Shown: positions 20,601 through 28,923 of the stretch, in pieces
Position numbering within the stretch: position 1 is the first letter of the stretch
How the letters are laid out: every line of letters starts with the position of its first letter
NCBI RefSeq assembly: GCF_958450345.1
Contig: NC_088783.1
Span: forward strand, 102,915,302-102,979,301
Direction: 5' to 3'
Length of the DNA: 64,000 nt
From: Calliphora vicina
Taxonomy: Eukaryota > Arthropoda > Insecta > Diptera > Calliphoridae
Translations under genes and position numbers: made by a program
The notes under the pieces: model-generated
Told to the model about the DNA's origin: nothing
Databases searched by the model: none
The model's input: only the letters and a program-made list of their open reading frames with translations

Positions 20601-23163
20601 GTTTATAAAATTAGCCACAAACAAGTATAACACTCTTAATTGTTTTACATTTGAGTTATATTCCAATTAGGATTACAGATATCAACGAAAACAGACAATA
20701 AACTCTGTATTTTTTAACAATACAATTCTTTTTTACAATCTACATAAATACGTAGTTGTTTGTAATTTTGAAATTTAAAGAGGAAAAAGACTTTGTGAAA
20801 GAACGTTTTTGAAGGGTGGATTTAGTGAGAGAAAATTAATGATTGAAAACTATAAACTTTTATCTTATTTATAAGAGTTGTAATTTTTTTGCTAATAACT
20901 TACCTCTTCGTCATTCTTATCATCTTCACTTTTATCATATTGAAAATCATCATCATCAATCATTGTCTGAATTGGTGTGCAATCTATTTTTTCTATCTTG
21001 ATTGAACTTTCCAAAGACATTGCATTTGTTGAATTATCACCTTCTAAGGGATCATTAAATGGAAAACGGTTCGGTTCTTCGAGCTAAAATGTAAATATAG
21101 TAAATACAATTAGTTTAACAACATATTTTGCACAAAGTAATTAAGAATAAGGGATTTTCATTTCCAACTACATAGTCATAATAAAGAATTCATAATTTTC
21201 ATCAAAAAATTTGATTGGAATGCAATGTAGCTAAATTTTGATTATAATTTATATATATTCAGAAGCCCTATATACATATAGCATAATAGATTTGACGAAG
21301 CTTGGCGAAGTCGAAAAACCTTGTGGGTTTTATCAATATATCAGATATAGTCATGAGAATTTTGATATTAAAACACGTAAGAAAGTATGGTCGGTCAAGC
21401 CCGACTATATAATACATATACTAAGTAAATGTTTTTCCAAAAACATATTTCTTTTAAAATATCAATAATTTATATTCGTGACTGGTTTTCGAAAGTGGAC
21501 CTTATATGGAAGCTATGATCAGTTATGGACCGATCACCATGAAATTAGGTCGTGTGATTTATGTCTATATGAAACTTATTTATGTTGAATTTTGTGTGTA
21601 TACCAACATTTTTGAGAGATTTATGCACGTTAAAGGGATTTTCGGATGCGGGTCTATATGGGAGCTATGACTAATTATGGACCGATCGTAACAAAATTTG
21701 GTGACATGAATTTCGTATATATAAAACTTATTTGGAGCTAAATTTGTGTGGATATCTATATAAATTAAACATTTATGACCGATAAAGTCCAAATAAAATA
21801 GCCTATTGATAATAACGAAATAACGGCCCGATTTCAGCCATTTTCAATAGGCTTGGTCTTTGGGCCGAAAAAATTATATGTACCAAACTTTATCGAAATA
21901 TCTTCAAAATTGCGACCTGTACTTTGCGTACAAGGTTTACATGGACAGACGGACGGACATCGTTTAATAGACTCAGAAAGTGATTACAAGTCGATCGGTT
22001 TTTGGGCGTTACAAACATCTGCACAAACGCATTATACCCTCCCCACTATAAAAACTTTTTATAATACAATCGAGTACTTTAAGGGACATTTTACATGTGT
22101 TTTGTTATTGTAGCAAAAACAATTAAGTTTTTTAAATAAAACTCAGACGAATTGATTACATCAATAACATAGAGGTAATCAATTCGTTTTTTCCTGGTGT
22201 TCCTACTATTTGATTTTTTTGGTTGAAATTTCAAGAATAATCATTTGGTCTGTTCAATAACAAAAAACTATTACGAATTATCACAAATTGTTTATAAATT
22301 TTCCAGTTTTTCAATATAAATTTAAAATTTTTGTGTGAAAATTTGTAATAATTCGTAATAGTTTTTTGTTATTGAACAGACCAATTGTTTTCCGTCCCTA
22401 TTTTTTAATATAAAACATTTTGGCGTTTCTAGGCACATAAAATTGGCCAAATGCAATACAATAATAGATCTCATGAACTATTAGATTAAAACTCATTTGG
22501 GAACAAATCTAAAAATCTTGAAATAGGGGGTAGGAAAAGATGATTGTGGAAAAGAAAGATGAAGTTGAAACGCTAATATTATTATATCTTTCATATTTGT
22601 TATCGTATCGCATTTATTTATATCGTTTGAAAGCTTTTCGAAATAGGTTTAAAAATGGGATTTAAAGCATCCCAAATTATTAACAGATTTGGACCCAATT
22701 CCGGAGGCCCATATCTTGGGAAATTCATGTTCAACTTAAAAAGAGTGGAGTCCATAAACAATGGTTAACCTTAATTTCTATTTATGATATTAGGTAGGTA
22801 TATAGTATTGGAATTATTTAAGATTTACGCTATGTTGATTGTATGTTGCAAAATATTTACCTTATTAAATGTAGTAGGTGTGGTTTTATTTCGTTGTAAA
22901 TCCTCAGAAATTTCATCCTGTACGTTGTCTATTTGTGGCTCCGTTTCAAGGCTTTGATGTTGCAATGCAAAATTAAGGTCTTCATTATGTTCTTCCTCCA
23001 TATGATTAATAAATATGTCCCACTGTAAACAAATCTGGGGACAATATAAACAGTTTAGAGCATAAACTCTTTTTCCCACTTGTATGCAGTATGTTATGTC
23101 TCCACATTTTCTATTCAAATTGCTTAAATTTTTAGTTGTTGATGGCTGACGAAGTGTTTTCAT
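4715..23163 (-). CDS. Double-MADF / C2H2 zinc-finger protein, four exons, ~643 aa (paralogue 1)
   Basis: I join four exons on the minus strand: 23163-22861, 21083-20904, 10253-9759 and 5668-4715. All junctions are GT-AG and phase 0, giving one open frame. Exon 1 encodes a lone C2H2-like module (C38, C41, H54, H59) preceded by a CGD motif. Exon 2 is acidic. Exon 3 carries a MADF-like domain ending in WLYEKMSFL. Exon 4 carries a second MADF-like segment and seven classical C2H2 fingers. The likely role is a sequence-specific DNA-binding nuclear regulator; that is inference from the domains. The start is the ATG that matches the two plus-strand paralogues in position relative to the CG(D/E) module. 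The third intron (~10.6 kb) contains two complete genes on the same strand and many repeats. The main doubt is whether exons 1-2 are really spliced to exons 3-4 across it; the paralogues support this. It is divergent from the next paralogue, 857 bp away. Confidence 0.75.
5882..6491. mobile_element. Solo LTR of a gypsy-like retrotransposon
   Basis: The 610-bp unit begins TGTTACGTTTTAAC and ends TTTCGTAACA, so it has TG...CA termini within a short inverted repeat. It is flanked on both sides by ATAT (5878-5881 and 6492-6495), a 4-bp target duplication. A clearly related LTR lies at 61332-61936, where a primer-binding site and gag start follow it. No internal region is present here, so it is a solo LTR formed by LTR-LTR recombination. 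The orientation inferred from the other copy is minus. Confidence 0.85.
6500..7290. other. Intergenic/intronic sequence without recognised content
   Basis: This lies inside intron 3 of the minus-strand zinc-finger gene. Short open frames occur but show no family signature. A short repeated phrase (TTCATTAAAATCATAAATTCATTAAATTTT) occurs twice, near 6942 and 7107. Confidence 0.4.
7300..7715 (+). pseudogene. hAT-superfamily transposase remnant (ZMYM1-like)
   Basis: Two overlapping frames together give the pattern of hAT/ZMYM1-type transposases: a block with VHCLSDRLNLVIVDSC, then a block with SLCITRWSCRYENCKSVIKNY. The frame changes near 7440-7500, so the gene is broken. Only the middle of the RNase-H-like catalytic region is present and no ends were identified. 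It sits in intron 3 of the minus-strand zinc-finger gene. Family assignment is by motif recall, moderately sure. Confidence 0.6.
7970..8560 (-). pseudogene. piggyBac-like transposase remnant
   Basis: On the minus strand a decayed frame reads FFDNVFTS, then LKEKRIRAIGTI, then EMNKEEWDSYDYRFD, the order seen in piggyBac-family DDE transposases (DNFFTS ... GIRATGTIR ... RGSYDYR). Several in-frame stops interrupt it (near 8086, 8205 and 8345), so it is dead. Upstream residues near 8400-8560 are acidic and could be the N-terminal region. No terminal repeats were found. Confidence 0.6.
8760..9095. repeat. Tandem ~115-120 bp units with GGCGTGGTCAATTTTTC
   Basis: Three partial units each carry a variant of AATCGGTTTAGCCGTTTTCTG, then a TAAATCGAAAAA stretch, then GGCGTGGTCAATTTTTC (about 8833 and 8946), then GTAAAAACTTAAACTGG or its variant. 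The array ends in ATTTTTATTTATATAGATAG. This layout is familiar from dispersed insect Helitron-type repeats, but the class cannot be fixed from this copy. Confidence 0.6.
9397..9715. mobile_element. MITE-like element with CCTAACTAT(A/G)AAAG inverted ends
   Basis: The left end reads CCTAACTATAAAAG near 9398 and the right end reads CTTTCATAGTTAGG near 9703-9715. These are inverted repeats of one another with one mismatch, and AAAGT/ACTTT pairing continues inward. The interior is AT-rich and non-coding. No target duplication was fixed. Confidence 0.55.
9759..10253 (-). CDS. Exon 3 of paralogue 1: MADF-like domain
   Basis: The acceptor (TTTTTAAG) lies just above 10253 and the donor is AGA|GTAAGT at 9759; the 495-nt exon is phase 0 at both ends. 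It starts with an acidic, Ser/Asn-rich segment, followed by a MADF-type domain (KYYKNYPVLWQTNRNEH near its start, SWLYEKMSFLKDHI near its end) and a basic tail. Equivalent exons are 24698-25174 and 29842-30414 in the two paralogues. Confidence 0.8.
10574..10833. mobile_element. MITE with CACCCCTATCG inverted termini, copy 1
   Basis: The 260-bp element begins CACCCCTATCG and ends CGATAGGGGTG, with ATT directly repeated on both sides. A second copy, similar over its whole length, is at 61939-62199 and is flanked by AAT. Both share subterminal ACATGTGAAAT...ATTTCATGTGA. It lies inside intron 3 of the minus-strand zinc-finger gene. Confidence 0.85.
10844..10948. repeat. Short inverted-repeat element (GTTCGCGTACTTT ends)
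   Basis: GTTCGCGTACTTT at ~10845 is matched by AAAGTACGCGAAC ending at ~10948. Between them is an internal hairpin with GAGAGTAA and TTACTCTC. It directly follows the preceding MITE. Either a tiny MITE or the remains of one. Confidence 0.6.
11190..11415 (+). repeat. Dispersed repeat fragment (AGATATCCATATTGTC family)
   Basis: The block contains ATTAGATATCCATATTGTCT, CTCAGCCATTTGTGG and GATTTTAAATAGCAAC. The first parts recur at 63305-63430 and the last part, with CCGGAAGAATTC, recurs near 52927-53000. It is a non-coding dispersed repeat, here cut off by the LINE that follows. Confidence 0.65.
11440..12640 (+). pseudogene. I/LOA-type LINE ORF2 remnant: reverse transcriptase and RNase H
   Basis: Consecutive motifs are GCPQGGVLSPLLW, then the catalytic YADDL in YGYADDLVIS, then VKYLGVALDRTLTW, then an RNase H-like part with WFTDGSK and FVMSDSQAAL. 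A stop codon (TAG at 11761) lies directly before VKYLGV and other frame changes follow near 11960 and 12270, so it is inactive. The RNase H downstream of the RT points to the I or LOA group rather than jockey. Sequence continues after an insertion at 12641 with the C-terminal part near 13030-13434. Confidence 0.8.
12641..12737 (+). mobile_element. Short retroposon (SINE-like) inserted in the LINE
   Basis: This 97-bp insert is flanked by an exact 10-bp direct repeat CGCTCGTTGG (12631-12640 and 12738-12747). It ends in a CAATAACAACAA-type tail. The flanking duplication and simple-repeat tail fit LINE-driven retroposition. It could be a SINE or the 3' end of another LINE; no polymerase III box was convincingly identified. 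Confidence 0.65.
12765..13135 (+). repeat. Direct tandem duplication of ~185 bp within the LINE
   Basis: The segment from GTCAATGGATTAAATCC to CGCTCGAAAAGGGT occurs at about 12768-12940 and again at about 12947-13130, nearly identical apart from a short ACATATGT expansion and a few substitutions. It includes LINE coding (PGLRQSKRFITLSRRR) preceded by AT-rich non-coding sequence. Confidence 0.8.
13030..13440 (+). pseudogene. LINE ORF2 C-terminal remnant with Cys/His cluster
   Basis: The frame at 13048-13170 reads LPGLRQSKRFITLSRRR and then LRILTGLFTGH, and continues with RFCGLHAETSEHVLYYCP, the CxxC-like/H/C motif found at the C-terminus of I/LOA-type ORF2. An in-frame TGA falls at about 13168 between the two parts. 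It is the continuation of the ORF2 remnant that ends at 12640. Confidence 0.75.
13470..13520 (+). mobile_element. Possible Tc1/mariner-like terminal fragment
   Basis: TATACAGTATCGGCCATAAC looks like a Tc1-type end (TA then CAGT). No partner end was found, so this is a fragment or coincidence. Confidence 0.3.
13575..13985 (+). pseudogene. Second LINE ORF2 3'-end remnant
   Basis: Translation gives RRRRVDLAQLR, then IDLSVPNLCPACGQGPHDNA, a CPACGQGPHD type cysteine cluster seen near the C-terminus of several fly LINE ORF2 proteins. Frames are broken and the copy ends in an A-rich region near 13985. It is a different family from the one just upstream. Confidence 0.65.
13990..14926. other. AT-rich sequence, nothing recognised
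   Basis: No coding signature, terminal repeat or RNA gene was recognised. It is part of intron 3 of the minus-strand zinc-finger gene and lies downstream of the first nested gene. Confidence 0.4.
14927..15832 (-). CDS. DUF4806-like protein, five exons, ~207 aa (nested gene A)
   Basis: I join 15832-15757, 15690-15625, 15565-15378, 15287-15128 and 15060-14927. All introns are GT-AG, phases agree (1,1,0,1), and the frame is open to the TAA at 14929-14927. The N-terminal half is polar, with a helical segment in exon 3. The C-terminal half reads SIDDFLNFESEIQ, then SDFEEQSANSLQNYVKSIWR, then AAQHMCWKGTERKTPVRSL. This resembles the DUF4806 domain found in insect proteins: a conserved Trp-x-Gly after a helical bundle. 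No function is known to me. A paralogue is at 20290-19421. Both lie in the large intron of the minus-strand zinc-finger gene, same strand. The domain call is by recall. Confidence 0.75.
15840..17005. other. Intronic sequence with a possible Tc1-like end at ~16035
   Basis: TACAGTAGCGAGCATAAAAA at 16033-16052 looks like a Tc1-type terminus (TA, then CAGT). No matching second end or transposase was found. The rest, about 16060-17000, is AT-rich and shows no gene. Confidence 0.3.
17010..18245. mobile_element. Half copy of the GAGTGCTCC foldback element, with a duplicated end
   Basis: The sequence follows the right arm of the 55557-57634 palindrome in the same order: CAAGTGCTAT...GGGTTAAT near 17070, TTCACGATTTAAGGGTTAA near 17176, CCTGCGAATAGGTTAACG near 17517, the GCGCCACCAGTTAACG block, and TTGGAGCACT at the end (~18243). 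The last ~280 bp, from CTAGTGGCCTG, is present twice in tandem (about 17657-17930 and 17930-18210). Only one arm is present. Confidence 0.75.
18507..18720 (+). pseudogene. LINE reverse transcriptase N-terminal fragment
   Basis: The frame reads YKPISLGFFLLKILERVID and then SKSQHAYVNCRSVKTSL, the start of the RT domain in I/jockey-like LINEs (PISL..FLLK..ER ... QHAY..GRS). It is truncated on both sides and stops at 18755. Confidence 0.75.
18760..19420. other. AT-rich sequence, nothing recognised
   Basis: No gene, terminal repeat or tandem array was recognised here. It lies just downstream of the second nested gene. Confidence 0.4.
19421..20290 (-). CDS. DUF4806-like protein, four exons, ~230 aa (nested gene B)
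   Basis: I join 20290-20227, 20170-19812, 19748-19589 and 19530-19421, with GT-AG borders and matching phases (1,0,1), ending in TAG. Exon 2 encodes a helical N-terminus (HIQEQLDTNNRLMQQLFEEI), a Ser/Thr/Pro-rich middle, and EEFLKFEAKIHESEENFANL. Exon 3 encodes DFKEQSIENACKFIKYCWR, then AKEFCWQGSKDKMGIKNF. The W-x-G core and the exon 3 length (160 nt) equal those of the paralogue at 15832-14927, which has one extra small exon. The DUF4806-like assignment is by recall. The start ATG directly follows a CAG, so an upstream non-coding exon is possible. No function is proposed. Confidence 0.75.
20300..20900. other. Intronic AT-rich sequence, nothing recognised
   Basis: This lies between nested gene B and exon 2 of the host gene, and would contain nested gene B's promoter. 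No TATA box or other element could be singled out. Confidence 0.35.
20904..21083 (-). CDS. Exon 2 of paralogue 1: acidic linker
   Basis: The acceptor (ACATTTTAG) lies just above 21083 and the donor is GAG|GTAAG at 20904. The 180-nt exon is phase 0 at both ends. It encodes LEEPNRFPFNDPLEG and an acidic tail (MIDDDDFQYDKSEDDKNDEE). The two paralogues have matching acidic exons that also carry a DPL motif (24396-24602, 29273-29491), which supports its place in this gene rather than in the DUF4806-like genes below it. Confidence 0.7.
21375..22060 (-). mobile_element. ~690-bp dispersed element (GTCGGTCAAGCCCGAC family), copy 1
   Basis: The left side has GAAAGTATGGTCGGTCAAGC and the right side TTATACCCTCCCCACTAT. 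The same sequence lies in the opposite orientation at 53535-54255, which begins TACCCTACACCACCATAGTG and ends GACCGACCATACTTTCTTAC. The interior has the repeated phrase ATGGACCGATC and the GGACAGACGGACGGACAT block. It is non-coding and the class is unknown. It sits in intron 2 of the minus-strand zinc-finger gene. Confidence 0.7.
22245..22384. mobile_element. MITE with TTGGTCTGTTCAATAAC inverted ends
   Basis: The 140-bp element starts TTGGTCTGTTCAATAAC and ends GTTATTGAACAGACCAA. The inverted repeats extend further (AAAAAACTATTACGAATTA on the left, TAATTCGTAATAGTTTTTT on the right), so most of the element folds back. Its outermost bases make the exact target duplication ambiguous. Confidence 0.85.
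22861..23163 (-). CDS. Exon 1 of paralogue 1: N-terminal CGD / C2H2-like module
   Basis: The ATG is at 23163-23161 and the donor AAG|GTAAAT is at 22861 (303 nt, 101 codons). It encodes KCGDITYC, then CLYCPQICLQW and INHMEEEH, so Cys38, Cys41, His54 and His59. The layout C-x2-C-x12-H-x4-H is shared by the two plus-strand paralogues. Confidence 0.78.
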
Positions 23164-24020
23164 TTTAATGATATTGAATTATATATTTTTTAATAATATT
23201 TATTTATAATTATACTTTTTTTCAATACAATATCACAAAGTATTACCATAGAAATTTAAGCATAGAGACGAGAAACTCTGTTTTGTCAAACAAAAATAAC
23301 ACAAATCATATGTCTCATACTACTACAAAATACATTGACTTGCATGTATTTTGTTGTCGCGAGAGTTTGATTTTTGACAGCAGACTTCGGTTTTTGACAA
23401 TTACGTCTCGTCACTATGTTACCTTATGAGTATAACAATTTAAGAAATTTGTTTATAAACAAAAAAACTATAGCACACTCCAAAGTTGCAGAAATTAATG
23501 GGGCTGCGTTTTGATTGTGACTTCGGTCAATTCTAGCATGTTTTAAAATTTAAATACATATAACAAAACAATAAGCATATTACATATACATATGTTATAA
23601 ATTACAATATGACATGTATATGGTTTCATTAAAATAGGAAGATCAACATTATTTTATACTTTACGCTACAATTTGGAAGATATAAAAGTAAAATTACAAA
23701 AATTGCAATAAAATGTTTAAAAATTATTTGTTTTTATTTTAAACTTATAACAGATGTGACTTTCTTTGCTGAATATTTTGCTATCAAAATCACTTTTTGA
23801 TGAAAAATCTACGATAGATGCTATTGAGGATATTAAATAACGCCGTTACTAGCAGCGGCGGTTTATTGTTGGTGTAGTATGTTTAGTACTTATTCTTCTT
23901 GTAAGTAACTGTTATACTAAATAACAGAGTTGTTAGTTTGTTATTGTTTTTAAGACGTAAACATAGACTTTTTCTGCTTGATTAATAAATATAAGTTTTT
24001 CTTAAAATTATAATATTAAA
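23164..24020. promoter_or_regulatory. Divergent promoter region of two zinc-finger paralogues
   Basis: The 857-bp gap between the minus-strand ATG at 23163 and the plus-strand ATG at 24021 must contain both promoters. A CATAGAGACGAGA MITE occupies 23261-23418. No TATA box could be singled out. The block AGCAGCGGCGG near 23852 is unusually GC-rich for the area and lies ~165 bp before the plus-strand start. Confidence 0.5.
23261..23418. mobile_element. MITE with CATAGAGACGAGA ends, copy 1
   Basis: It starts CATAGAGACGAGA and ends TCTCGTCACTATG, which are inverted repeats with one mismatch. The interior (TTTGTCAAACAAAAATA, then CAAATCATATGTCTCATAC, then GTATTTTGTTGTC) recurs at 44416-44545. It lies between two divergent genes. 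Confidence 0.75.
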
Positions 24021-27000
24021 ATGGATTTAAAGTCCATACAAGGATCCATATCCTTTGATAAATTTCAAAAATGTGGTGAAGTTTATAGATCTCCTATAAT
24101 AAGTGAAAAACAATACAGGTTTCTATCATGTATTTATTGTAAAGATATTTCTTGGGAGCTGGACACTTTCTTACAACATCTGGATAATGCTCATCATCCA
24201 ATAGATGATATATGTTCAAATTTATATAAAGAAGAGGATCCCATCGAAGAAAATGTAGCAAGCAATGGAAATGTCACTGAATCAAAAATGAAGCAGAGTT
24301 CAGCAAAGCCGATTACGGAACCTAGGAATAATAAAGAAAATGTAATGCAGCTGAAAGTTATTTAAGAGTAATGCTACAAATATGTTAATTTTTAGGACCC
24401 TTTGGATGAAACCCGTTACGATTACACTGATTTCCTACCGGTGACTGTCAAAGAGGAAGAAGCATCTGAATCGATTGAGAACAATGATGTTAATTTAAAC
24501 CGGGATAGCAATAGTAACAGCAATGCTAGTCATAACAATGAAATTTTGGAAATATACCAATTCGAATATGATGACAATAATAGTAGTGATGAAGATTATG
24601 AGGTAAATACAAGATCTAAAATATTTTCGTTTTAATAACGATTAATAAATGCGTTACTATTTTAATATAAACATAATTGTACTTTCATATTTTAAAGCCA
24701 GATAAGGCCACCACTGACGATGAAAATTATGACAATGCTGGTGAATATCTTAATGAGGAATATGATAAAGATGACGAGGATAATAATGATGATGAAGTCG
24801 ATGACGATATTGAGTTATTTGACCTGAAATTTGAAAATAAGAAAACAAATCTTAAACGTTTTACCAAAAATCGTGAATTTATTAAAGCAGTTATAAATGC
24901 ATATAAAAAGCAAAATATTCTATGGGACATTGCTCATAAAAACAAAAAAAGAAGTTCACCAGAAAAGCAAACAGCCCTTAAAATCATATTAAATGAAATT
25001 AATGAAAAATTTGACATCAGTGCAACTTTGCAACAAATAGAGCGTATAATTAAACGCCTTAAGTTGCGATTTATACATCATTCACGATTAAGAGATAAAG
25101 GAGAATCCTATAAACCTTTATGGTTCTATGATTTATTAACATTTTTAGAACCACATTTAAAGGAAAATAAATTGGTAAGACACTCAAATCATTTGTCATT
25201 ATTCACCATGGAGATATCGTTGGTTCTATAAAGAATACATTATGATTACGAATCTGAATCAGATACATGGTTTTAATATAATCTTATTAAATTTACATTA
25301 GCTCTTTTCCAGTACTTGCCAAATTAACAGTTTTTAGTCAGAACATCTCAAAATTAATCAGAAAATCTAAACAAAAATTTAATTTTTATTACTATTTCGA
25401 TTTCCTACAAAAATTAGCAGATCCGGCAAATACTGAAACAAAGCTATTATTTTTATACTCACCGCCAAATATATGGGTTTTTGTCATTCCTTTTGTAGCA
25501 TATTGAAATATTAGTTGTAGAACCTAAAAGTATATATATTCAGGGCCCTTAAAAATTCTAATGGAGGCATGACATGGCCTCGAGGGAAGGATGTAGTGAA
25601 ATTGCATTTTCCCCAAATATTCTTTGTTGATCAGAAAATTATGGTATATATATTATGGTCCTACCGAAAATCTCTTAAAAAAGCATAAATCTTTTATAAA
25701 TAACTTCGTCACATCCACATATATGTATTATGAGGATCAGCCCTTAATAGGTCATAAGGACCACTTCCGAGAATTGTATTAGATTTTTGGAAAGGACTTA
25801 AGGCGATAAGGAAAGAATTTGGGACAGATAGTTATTGGTAAAAACAATGTCCAAAAATGAACGAAATAGGTTGAAGCGGAAAAACTTTGTTTTTTTAAAT
25901 GCATGGATCTAGAATCTAAGTGAAATTTACAACTAAAATTAATTAAAACGGATGAACCAGATACATGTTTTTATAAAAATGCACAAAAATCGTATTATAT
26001 TGGTGCTGGGTATTTAAGATTCGGCACAGACGAATATAAAATTCTTACTTGTTAATATTGTTTTTTTATATAAATAAAATTTTTATTTTTCAGCGAAGTG
26101 GTATTTATAAACAATTAAATGATAATCAATTCCTTTCATTACTCAAACTGTTAAAGGAAAATGAATGTTTTTGGAATGAAAACAATATTTATCATACTTC
26201 GGTAATAAATAAACAGGATATTTTAAAATCTATGACAAATGATTTTTCAAAAATGTGTGAATATAAAGAATTTAATGCTGATATTATGCAAAATACAATA
26301 GACGAAATAATCGAAATGGCTAGAGAAGAGAATGCAAATAAGATGAGTCATATTGCCAGTAATAAGAATGATGAATATCAGTCCAGCAATAAATTCTATA
26401 AAGACATACAATTTCTGTTGCCACACGTTGGTCCTTTTAAATGCAATTATTGCCCGAAAACTTTTACTGATATATACGCCTACAAATTCCACATATCAAG
26501 ACATGAAGGCACCAAACCCTTCCAATGTATGCTATGCCCACGCGAATTAACACACAAAAAAGAATTTGTGTGTCATTTAAGGCGTCATACGAAGGAGTGT
26601 CCTTTTCAGTGCGAGGAATGTGACAAATCATTTCCCAGCAAAAAGGAATGGCATCGACATGTTATAAAACATGGCTCCAAACCGTATGTCTGTGAACTGT
26701 GTGCCGATAGTTTCTATACCCAACATCAGTTAACCAATCACATGAAAAATCACAACAATATACGGGATCATGTTTGTCCTGAATGCGGCAAAGGCTTCAC
26801 ACATCGTGGCTTGCTAAGACAACATTTGCAGACTCATAATAAAACGAAATGTGTATGCTCACTATGCGATAATATATATTCAAATCCACGCAGTTTGCGT
26901 AAACATTATGTTAGAGTGCACGAGTCAGGACAGGAACCTTCAGCCGCATCTATGGCTCAGTATAATTGCCAAATATGTAAAATAACGTTTCTTTCCATAC

Positions 27001-27359
27001 AAGATGCCAAGCAGCATCGCAAAGAGCACAAACAAAGTAATCCTGCAGAACGTAAACATGTTTGTGATATATGTGGTCATCATTTTGCTTATCCCAGAAA
27101 TTTGGCTGATCACAAAAAGACCCATTCAAATATACGTGATCAAGTATGTGATGTTTGTGGAAAGGCTTTTACAAATACCAACCTATTGAATCAACACAAA
27201 AATGTACACACCGGAGAGAAATTTGTGTGTAAGGCATGCGGAAAAGATTATGCCCACTATCGGGGACTATGCCGACATATTACAAAAGCACACGGTACTA
27301 ACATACGAGACTTGGACGCTTTATTGGAAAAGCAAAAATTGGCACCAACACCACAGTAA
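24021..27359 (+). CDS. Double-MADF / C2H2 zinc-finger protein, four exons, ~756 aa (paralogue 2)
   Basis: Exons are 24021-24341 (or to 24356, both phase 0), 24396-24602, 24698-25174 and 26094-27359. Acceptors and donors are GT-AG and all junctions phase 0. Exon 1 has the KCGE motif (C18) and a C2H2-like module (C37, C40, H53, H58). Exon 2 is acidic with DPLDE. Exon 3 has an acidic run, then a MADF-like domain ending KPLWFYDLLTFL. Exon 4 starts with a second MADF-like segment (ENECFWNENN, KFYKDIQFLLPH) and then ten C2H2 fingers from FKCNYCPKTF to FVCKACGKDY. A nuclear DNA-binding regulator is the likely role, by inference. The exact exon 1 donor is the least certain point. The last intron is ~0.9 kb and shows nothing else. 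Confidence 0.85.
25175..26093 (+). other. Third intron of paralogue 2
   Basis: The donor is TTG|GTAAGAC and the acceptor TTTTATTTTTCAG. No repeat or nested gene was recognised. Confidence 0.6.
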
Positions 27360-28923
27360 TTTTAGTATTTAACTTACCAAATTAATACATTTTGTTATTT
27401 TGAAAGTGGTTTAGATTAGTTTTAAGTTAAGTAGAACCATATAAAAAATGCTATAAAGAGATGATCCAAAAACTAGCGGGAACTAATAAGTTTTGGAAAA
27501 TTTAAAAATATTTTACTAACATGCTTTCAAAAATAATAGAAATAAATTTTCCCAAACTAAAGTTATTTTTTATTTAATATTTATTAAAGTACTTTCAATA
27601 ATAATTTAATTATTTCTTATAATGTAACTTAATTTAAGTAAATTGTACTTTAATTTAAGTATTTATAAAAATAAATAAAAAATCTATTAAATTTAGTGAT
27701 GAAATATAAAGAGCAATTTAAATAAATTTGATAGTAATACAAACCTCAAACAAAAATTAATTGACATACACATTCGTAGGATCGTTAGTTTTTTACTATT
27801 ATTTCTATAGAATTGAAAGTTGTAATAAAATAAAATATTTTACAAACATATTTAATCGAATTTAATTTATAATTTGTTTATAAAAATCATAAAAATCAAA
27901 AGAGCTAAGTCCCTAAAAATTGCACTTATTTTATTTTTTCAACTCATACTTAAAGCCAACAGATCATAGGAGAGAACTGCGTTTACAGATCTAAAGAATA
28001 TTGAAAGCAAAAAAAGATAGAACGACAAAAAGTATCTCCTATAAAATTCAAAAAATGGGACTTGGCACGTTTGCGTACTAAGCTAACGATATGTATTTTT
28101 AAGACTTAAAATTGTTAAGCGTTTTTTCATTAAATTCATATATGTATTTTTAAATTTAAAAAAAAAAATTAAAGTCGTTTTTTATTTGAACTTTTTCTAA
28201 ACTTTAAAATGATAATTTAGTTCGTTTTTATAAAAATCTTGTATTTTTATTTCAATATGTCGCTACTTCATTGTGTAGCATCTTTTTTTCCTGAAGATGT
28301 ACAGAAGAAATAGAAATATAAAGATTTTTATAAAAAATACCTTAATCTTTAATAAATATAATTATGAACTTTATAAATAATTTAACTCAAATTATTATTT
28401 ATAAGTTTTACAAAGCTTAAGCTTTTGGATGATTTCCTAGAAACAATGAATTGACTACATACATATGTATATCAATTGATTTTTTCAGTTTTTAGAAAGA
28501 AAGTATACCAATACAAAATTACAACAGACTACATACAAAATACATATTTAATGACACGAAAAGACTCTATTTTAAAAATAAAAATAATTAATAACTTTCT
28601 GTTTAAAATAATTGCTGTAGCAGAAAAAAATCTTCAAACTTGTCACTTCACACAAGATCGTTTGAAGTCCTTATACATATATCTGTATTCTTCCAACTCT
28701 TTTGAGAAATTTATATTGAATGTTTGACGGCGAACCTTCAAACATATAGTTTTTACGCTGCATCAGCGCTGCCATTATTGTAGTATAACAGTTGAATAAC
28801 TTGTCATACACTGAACATACGCCACAAAACAGTAGGAAAAGAAAAACAAATTCTTGTTTTTCTTATTAAAAATTTTACAAAACGATTTGTATTGCAGAAA
28901 ATCATTAATTTTAAAAAACTAAA
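27360..28923. other. Intergenic region between paralogues 2 and 3
   Basis: It contains AATAAA signals shortly after the paralogue 2 stop (several in 27540-27680) and, at its right end, the promoter of paralogue 3. The stretch TTTTACGCTGCATCAGCGCTGCC near 28750, ~170 bp upstream of the next ATG, is locally GC-rich and resembles the AGCAGCGGCGG segment before paralogue 2. No transposon was recognised. Confidence 0.45.

Noticed and set aside
22100..22200. TCAATTCGT / ATCAATTCGTTTT facing motifs considered as a terminator hairpin
   Set aside because: Short inverted match in AT-rich intronic sequence; such terminators are not expected in a fly nuclear genome.
24727..24930. Ser-rich minus-strand frame
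   Set aside because: Antisense of the acidic run in exon 3 of paralogue 2.
26247..27189. Several 60-81 codon frames overlapping the paralogue 2 finger exon on both strands
   Set aside because: They are out-of-frame or antisense reads of the finger exon, with no signature of their own.
28476..28727. 83-codon frame between paralogues 2 and 3
   Set aside because: Low-complexity AT-rich translation without motif, in the promoter region of paralogue 3.
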